NCBI GenBank assembly: GCA_019649035.1
Contig: BMAT01013446.1
Span: 50,003 to 71,393 of the forward strand
Direction: 5' to 3'
Length of the DNA stretch: 21,391 nucleotides
From: Elysia marginata
Taxonomy: Eukaryota; Mollusca; Gastropoda; Plakobranchidae
Numbering within the stretch: the first letter of the stretch is position 1; every line of letters starts with the position of its first letter. Made by a program: the position numbers and the translations under genes. Of this stretch, positions 10,389-17,700 are shown piece by piece. The notes beneath the pieces were generated by a model that worked only from the letters and a program-made list of their open reading frames with translations, made no database searches and was not told where the DNA came from.

Positions 10389-12890
10389 GATGAACTAAAC
10401 AAACAACAGACCTGAATCATTCAATATTATTGCAAACTCATCTTTTTTTAGAAATACCCTCTGCATGTATTGTACCATGTCACAGTTAAAATTTAACTAT
10501 TTTTTAATGTTCAAATTTGTGTATTTATGTAAGCGTTTAATGAATCTATCGTTGCATCTCAATACGCGATTGAATACGTGTGTTTTAAGCGCTCGGAGCT
10601 AACTTCTGTTGAAATAGGCGCTCTATAAATAGCCGTCATTATTAATTTTATGTGATGGCAGACCTCAAAGCGCGTTATGATTATTCTCTTGGACTGAATG
10701 AAGGGTATCTACATCTACTTCTTAGCTTGAACAGCTCTCGTCCAAGCGCCTTATATATCAAGCCCTAAATTACCGTTGTTCTGGATTCAACGGCAAACTT
10801 TGAGATGTTTAAAAAGTACCGTTTAGTGTAGAAGAGTTCCCACTTTTTTGTTGACTTAGTTATGTATGCGATGACAGACTTACTAGAAAGTTATTTTTTT
10901 ATGCAGACCTAGGCTTATGAATTTGTATCTCAATTTGACTCATAAAAGATGCTCTCATTAGCGTTCGTCGATGTAATGTATGCCTATCTGTAATCACAAA
11001 AGAAACCTCCGCCTGTAACCATATTTCCATGAATTTGTCGCAGATTCCTCGAATCGCACTGGTTTGTCTGGACAACCCAGATGAATCACATCCCTATGGA
11101 TGTCGAATACGATGAAGACCTCGACTGGGTGACGTCACAGCTCAAGGCCACCTGCAATGTGGACCAGTCCTGGTTCAACGATTGGTTCTCTGGTCACCTC
11201 AACTTTCAGATAGAGCATCAGTGAGTATCACCAGACAGCCCAATACAAGTCATGCATTAGGATTGAGAATAGAGCACAGAATTATCGTCCTTGCTTGTGA
11301 GCAATAGACTTAAAAAAAGGGAGTATGCAAACAGGATCAATAATTTGCGCTCTAATCTCATTCTCAATTGGGTTATTTATGATACATGTATCGGGAATGA
11401 GAATAGAGCACAAAATTATCGTTCTTTTCTGCAAGCAGTTAACTTCAACAAAGGATTTGCCAACAGGAACAATAATTTGCGCCCTCAATCTCATTCCCAA
11501 TCTGGTTATTTTTTTTTACATTTAGTATGTATCGTTTATTTCATTTAATTCTATCTTAGCAAAAACGTTAAGGACACACAAGCTACCATGTTTTACCCTC
11601 TGTCCTCAACCCCCCCCCCCTCTCCCAAACACAACACATTTCCTCTGTACACACACACACGATTTCAAATGCCTCGTCGTTTCTAATCTCTCGTTTCAAA
11701 TTTCGATGTTTCTCGCTCTTCATCATCTAAACTTTGCCCAACATCTGTGTAATAGAGACCTTGCGCGCCGCCTGCGATAACGTATGACATAATAGCACAC
11801 AGATAGCCTATAAGCCATCTTGGATTTCCTCCGCTATGGGCTTTGTCTTCCTGAGCGGGCCCGTAGCGCATAGAATTTAATAAATGTATCTCTCGATTTC
11901 TGTGTTTCAGACCTGGGCGCTTCTTCTTCTTCTTCTTCTTCTTCTTCTTCTTCTTCTTCTTCTTCTTCTTCTTTTTCTTCTTCTTCTTCTTCTTCGTCTT
12001 CTTCTGCTGCTTATTCTTCTTGTTCTTCTTCTTCCTCCCCTCCTCTTCTTCTTTTTCTTCTTCTTCTTTTTCTTCTTCCTTTTCCTCTTTTTCTTCTTCT
12101 TCTTCTTCTTCTTCTTCTTCTTCTTCCTCTCCCCGTCTTCTTCTCCTCTTTCTCCTTCTTCTTCTTCTCTTTCTTCTTCTTCTTTTTCTCTTTCTTCTTC
12201 TTCTTCTTCTTCTTCTNNNNCTTCTTCTTCTTCTTCTTCTTCTTCTTCTTCTTCTTTTTCGCCACTCAGCTCCCCGAGAAACACAGGCCGCCAACAAAGG
12301 TCCTCCACACCATCCTTCTAGTTCTTTTTATGCCTTTCTCTGCAGTGCCATCTCTGCTTCTGTTTCTCACCTCCACGTCATTCTTGGCCTTCCTCAGGCT
12401 CTGCTTGACGCTATTTTTTTTTTCTAGTTTAGATTAGACATGCACTATCAACACGTTTTGATCAACTTTGCCTACTCGCTCACGTACAATTGGATAAAAG
12501 AAGGCGGATACAAGCAGAAAACAAAGAATTATCAATCAACCTTGATTTTTCACAAGTGCCTATTAAATATGAAGAACTGTTATTACGTGGCATGTACTTT
12601 TACTTCACTTCTCCTAACTTACACGAGAAAAGGGCAAGATGAAGAACTTTGGGAGAGGAAAAAAATATGAAATCGTGACTGTAAAATGAAAAGCGCAATT
12701 AATATAACATATAACATTTTGTAAGTTTAATGTCAACTGTATGACTAGCGATCGGGAATAATTATTTAACGTTGTTGAAAAACGACAGAGTTTTAAAGAT
12801 CAACAGGTGGTATTTACCGACAGTCTTAGAAAATTAGGCGACGTGTGTGGGAAGTTGGTGAACTGAAAAGGTCATATTGACATTGAATAT

Positions 12891-12959
<69 letters not shown>

Positions 12960-13081
12960 TAGACAGACAAACAGACAGAGGGAGAGAGAAAGAGACAGAC
13001 AGACAGGCGGACAGATAGAGAGAGAGCAAGAGACAGAGAGAGAGAGACAGACAGGCAGGCAGATAGAGAGATAGCGCGCGC

Positions 13082-13130
<49 letters not shown>

Positions 13131-13425
13131 AGGGAGGAGAGAGAGACACACAGGCAGGGCAACAGAGACAGACATACAGAAACAGAGAGAGATAGAGAGA
13201 CAGACAGACAGGCAGACAGATAAAGAGATAGCGAGAGAGACATAGAAAGAGACAGACAGAAACACAAAGAGAGAGAGAAAGAGGAACAGAGAGAGACAGA
13301 CAGTAACTGAAGAAGGCAGTATAGTAAAGACTAAAGGTTTGGGTGTATAAATTTAGATTGTGTTAAGGGTTTTTTTTTGTTTCACAGAGTTATAGGTCAT
13401 ACGTCTGCTTTTTATTACAATGTTT

Positions 13426-13479
<54 letters not shown>

Positions 13480-14733
13480 ACACACACACACACAGACAGA
13501 CAGACAGACAGAAATTATTTGATACATTAAGAAAGCACACAGCAGTCCAAAGTCACGAATAAAGCAATGAAATGAAAGCGTTTCAAACCTTTAAGAGCCA
13601 CGAAAAGTGTAGGCCTACAAAATCCGGTCCATTTCAATCATGTAATCTACTAGATGCGAACAGTCCTCGGGTCAAGTGTAATAAGACCCAATAATAAAAA
13701 TGAGTAACAAGCCGTATCTGAGTGAAAGGTTTACTGGTATGAAAATTTTCAATAGGCTGTATGGGAATAGGGTAAATGTCCTAGATCATGCATGTGTGGA
13801 TGTGTGTGTGTGTGCAAATAATGTACTTATTATTTTTATGTTACACTTTCTTTGCTATAGTGGTATTGTATGAATGAGTTTTTAACATGTAATAGCGCTT
13901 TGAGCTAAATGTTTTTGGCGAAAGCGCTTTATAAATAATCTACATCATTATTATATTATTATTAATAGCGATGGATAAAAGTAGTTTTTAAGTGGTAATG
14001 CACGGAATATTCTTGGCTTTAGTATGATTTGAAGTTGATTTTTTTAGTAGCCTCGGCACCCACCGCCTTGTCACTGAGAGAAAGATAGCTTATACTATGT
14101 TTCAACTACGCTTCTTAAAAAAAGAAGGAAATTTCATGCCCAAGATATTTGGTTAGGGTACCTTTGACGCGATTTGCTAAAAGTTTAAAAGGGAAGATTC
14201 AAATCGCGCACTATTTGGCATCAGTAAATTATGCCATAACGCTACCCGGAGTTTACTCAGTGGGCTATGTATTGACTAAGGGTAAAAATTTCATAAATTT
14301 TTTCGACCTATGATTTAAAATTTTGCTTTTTGCATACAGACACCAATTAATTTGTTTTAATGGTGTTGTTTTTTCCAAGACTATGTAGTAATGTCTGTTC
14401 TTTTTTTTTCCCCTTTGTTGTGTCGATTTTGAAATTATTATCGCCTTCAAGCTGGATTGTTTTTTTTTTCAAAACTAGAAGTAGACTGTGGGCTAAATAC
14501 AGTTGCGAGGCATACAATAGACTTTCATTTTGGTGAAAGGAACAAAAACAACAACAACAACTTCAGAAAACAAACAAAAAAAAATCCCAGTACAAAGAAT
14601 GAAATCTCCATTAAAATGCCGCTATGCGGTTTTGAGTGTTAAGAACTGTCTCTGGCTGAGAGTAATGAGATTGGACAACGTTGTTGACAGAATGATGTGA
14701 CGACGACGAGCTGAAGTTTGCGAATGAACATCG

Positions 14734-14767
<34 letters not shown>

Positions 14768-17700
14768 TCTCAAAACTCCATTGTTGAAGAATAATGATCG
14801 GTGTTGAAAGAGTGTTGGTGTTAATTATGAACCGCGTGTAGAAAGTCAAGCTTTGATAGGAGAAAATAATTAACTCTCGAACTTCCATAACTAGGCTTAT
14901 TATAAGATTTGTAAAAAAGGTAAAAGATTCAACGTCTGGCTTTCAAACTATACAAATAATGATTTTGTACAGACTGTAAACAAGGATGCCCTTTTCCCGG
15001 TTTTAAACCGAAATCAGGTAATTCTGGCTCCTTTGGTTTGCTTTGAACATACTATATTGTGTAAGTTCTGTATTCAGTCTGAGTCGGTTTTGTATGAAGT
15101 TCATGTGGTTTTCTTTTTCTATATTGAGGGCATCCCTGTTTTAAGAAGCATCATTCTGTAGATAAAAACAATCAGCTGCCGTAGATGACAAACTTAACTC
15201 TATATAGAGACTCACTGGACATTATAAATTGATATATACATCCAGTAGTTTAATAAGCTGAAGAGACTACGAGACGCTAATGACAAATAAAAAATCTGAC
15301 AAGTTCAAGCGTTTCTTGTTTGTTTTTTGTTGACATGTTGCCTACATCTTGTGCTGCAAAAAAATGTTCTTCAAAAAAAAAAAAATTGTGTTGGTCACTT
15401 ATGTTCGGTGCCACTCTTTGTGTCAATAAGCTTCCAAATACAATAGAAGGAATCCGGATTAGGTCCACACTTCGGGGCTGAAAAGAAAAAGACTTGACTT
15501 TAAGTTTAAGTAATGTTGACTTTATCCATTTTCAAGGGGGAGGGGCGAGGATTATTGTATTTTACTGTAGGTAGCCGGGGGTGGTGTCTCCAGTCGCGAA
15601 TGGTTTCTTTACTGTTTTAGTTTTATGCGTATGTACAAAACCTCTTTGTGTTTGACACTCATCATACCACGGTAAATGCATTAGATTGGACTAAACGAAT
15701 CGTGGTGATATCCATTCAAAGAAAACCGCAATCATTATGACTATAGAGCTAAATAATTTCGATTTACATGTACACAACTTTCAGTTTGGTTGGTGTACAT
15801 TTTATTTTAAAGACATAAAAACCCTAGGAGGATCAAAAGTCAATTTTTTTTTTTATGAACAAGCTAGCTTGGTTTCTTTTAGTTTTTTTCGGGTTTCAAG
15901 AGATCCCGGCGTAGCAGTATACAGTATCATTTTCGCGTAGTAAGTAATGTCTATTGAATACACTTTGACCTTTTTACCCCATCTTTCTGTAATCCACGGT
16001 TGTATGGACCATGGCTGTGGTTATGTTGATCGATAAAGGTGCGTGTGTGCAAGTGAACGACCTGTTTTGATGTTTTTTACTTGTAATAAAAGAATATTGC
16101 CAGCCGTGTGTCTTCGGGAAAACTACCAGTTACGCCAAAAACTATAGAGCAGTCCAAAGTTATTATTTGTTTGTGTATATAGTCTCTTTTAAGTAACTGG
16201 GTTTTGTTTTCTTGAGAATCATATTGATTAGTCCGTACGTTATAACAGGGTAAGAGTACAAATGCGGATCAAATAAGTTTTATTTCTTGCCATTAAACGG
16301 ACTGTTGTGTTGAAGTGCCGTGTAAAGTAAGGAAAGGAGACTGACAGACATAAACAGAGAGAAAGGACTTTGGGCCTGGGTTGGATTAAGGATGTATGAT
16401 TTAAAAACACGAGGCTTTCAGCTGAAATTTAACTAGCTGCCTTTTTTCTTTATCGTGGCATATATTAAAAAAATTTTCGCATCTTTTTTTTTTTACCTTT
16501 ATCCCAAAAAATGGGCGGAAAGTACACTGTATTCAACATGAAAAACAAAATGAGCTATAACATTAAAAACAACTTAGAAGTTTTACAAGTAACGTTAATG
16601 TTGGTGGCATTCAAACTGTGGTTGACACGTAGCTCTCTCAAAAGTGTTGAAAACTTATATGATAGGTACTATTCACAGCCAATAACCGCATTCCAGCAGA
16701 CCCGTTGCTGTCACGCGTTTTTATAAACAGTTCACATGTACCATGGAATGTTGATTGAAGCCAATATCTATGGTTCAATAAAAGTAAATGTAATGGTTTT
16801 CTGACTTCAGCAAAAGTTGGCTTTGATTTGAACAAAAAATATGTATGTTGTCGTCAGGAAAAATAGCTATGGGGCTACCACTGGGCTGGCTAGATTTGAC
16901 GTTGAGCATAGCAAAAGCTTGTTTCGAAATCCAGATAGGTTCCGTGTAAGAAACCTAGGTGTGACTGCATTACATTACTTTTTATTAGCTAGGTTGTCCT
17001 TTTGCTAAGTCTATTGTTTGTTTTTTTTTGTTATGTAGTTTTTTTGCGTGTATGTCCCGACTCTGTTGTCGCTAATTCTTGTCAATCTCATGCCTAGTAA
17101 CTTGTCACAGCCATTGTGCGTGAGAGAAGAGAGACACTAAACGTAATGTAATACATGTAATAGACCTGCAGTTAAGTCCTATTCAGCTGTGTTTCGGGTT
17201 GAACTTTTCTGACCAGGGAGTTTTCCGACGGAGCCGATGCTCAGCGCCCGTAACCAATCATCTTCATCTTCCGTTGCATGATAGTTATAGTTTCGACAAA
17301 TTCCGACTTTAAAAATAGAAAAGTATTATTATTATAGATCTAGTCAGAATGGTTTAACATGTAACGCTGTGGTCTGGCGATGAACACGCTCCTTTCGGGC
17401 TGTAAGTCATGGGTTCAAATTCTGGGTTTGGAGGTTCTTTGGCAAGCCATTGTTCAACAGTCAGATGAAAAATGACCAAATAAGAAGAAAGGTGGTGAAA
17501 CTGAAAGACTTAAATTTCCAATTCTATTTTGAAATAATTATTCCTAATAAGGTTCTACATTTTCTTTCCATTCCAGCTTGTTTCCCACAATGCCCCGTAA
17601 CAATCTTCATAAAGCAGCGCCATTGGTCAAGTCATTGTGTGAAAAACACGGGTTGGATTACAAATGCAAAACACTATTCGGCGCCATGAAAGATATAGTA

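Larger units (their letters stand above)
8206..11043 (+). other. Intron 6 (2838 bp)
   Basis: It contains the GA tract, a minus-strand tRNA-derived SINE, a foldback sequence (9692-9775), a GA microsatellite with an assembly gap, and a retroposon-like tail at 10588-10640. Stretches at 9020-9690 and 9780-10280 show nothing beyond AT-rich sequence. The acceptor is TTTGTCGCAG. Confidence 0.88.
11221..17576 (+). other. Intron 7 (6356 bp, longest)
   Basis: The intron splits the last histidine codon of QIEHH. It contains a tandem foldback element, a C run, a (TTC)n tract with a 4-N gap, compound GA/GACA arrays, a retroposon tail, a C-run/(CT)n stretch and a tRNA-like head close to the acceptor. Stretches at 12440-12890, 14050-14730 and 14770-17330 are AT-rich with no supported feature. 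The acceptor is CCATTCCAG. Confidence 0.9.

Noticed and set aside
11282..11548. Overlapping frames with a repeated RAQII-like peptide
   Set aside because: The internal repeat comes from the duplicated foldback element, not from a protein.
11683..12427. Long poly-Lys/Arg/Glu, poly-Leu/Ser/Phe frames with X residues
   Set aside because: These translate the (TTC)n tract and cross the N gap. Nothing outside the repeat supports a protein.
13608..13619. Perfect palindrome TGTAGGCCTACA
   Set aside because: It is isolated, short and without a second copy or context suggesting a binding site.
14265..14888. Short frames of 60-90 residues in intron 7 and elsewhere (also 9157-9468, 15277-15940, 16511-16835, 19589-19983, 20524-20746)
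   Set aside because: They are AT-rich random frames without motifs, conserved splice context or repeat identity.
16861..16941. Possible tRNA-like motif with GTTTCGAAATCC
   Set aside because: There is no matching A box or fold, and the similarity is short enough to be chance.
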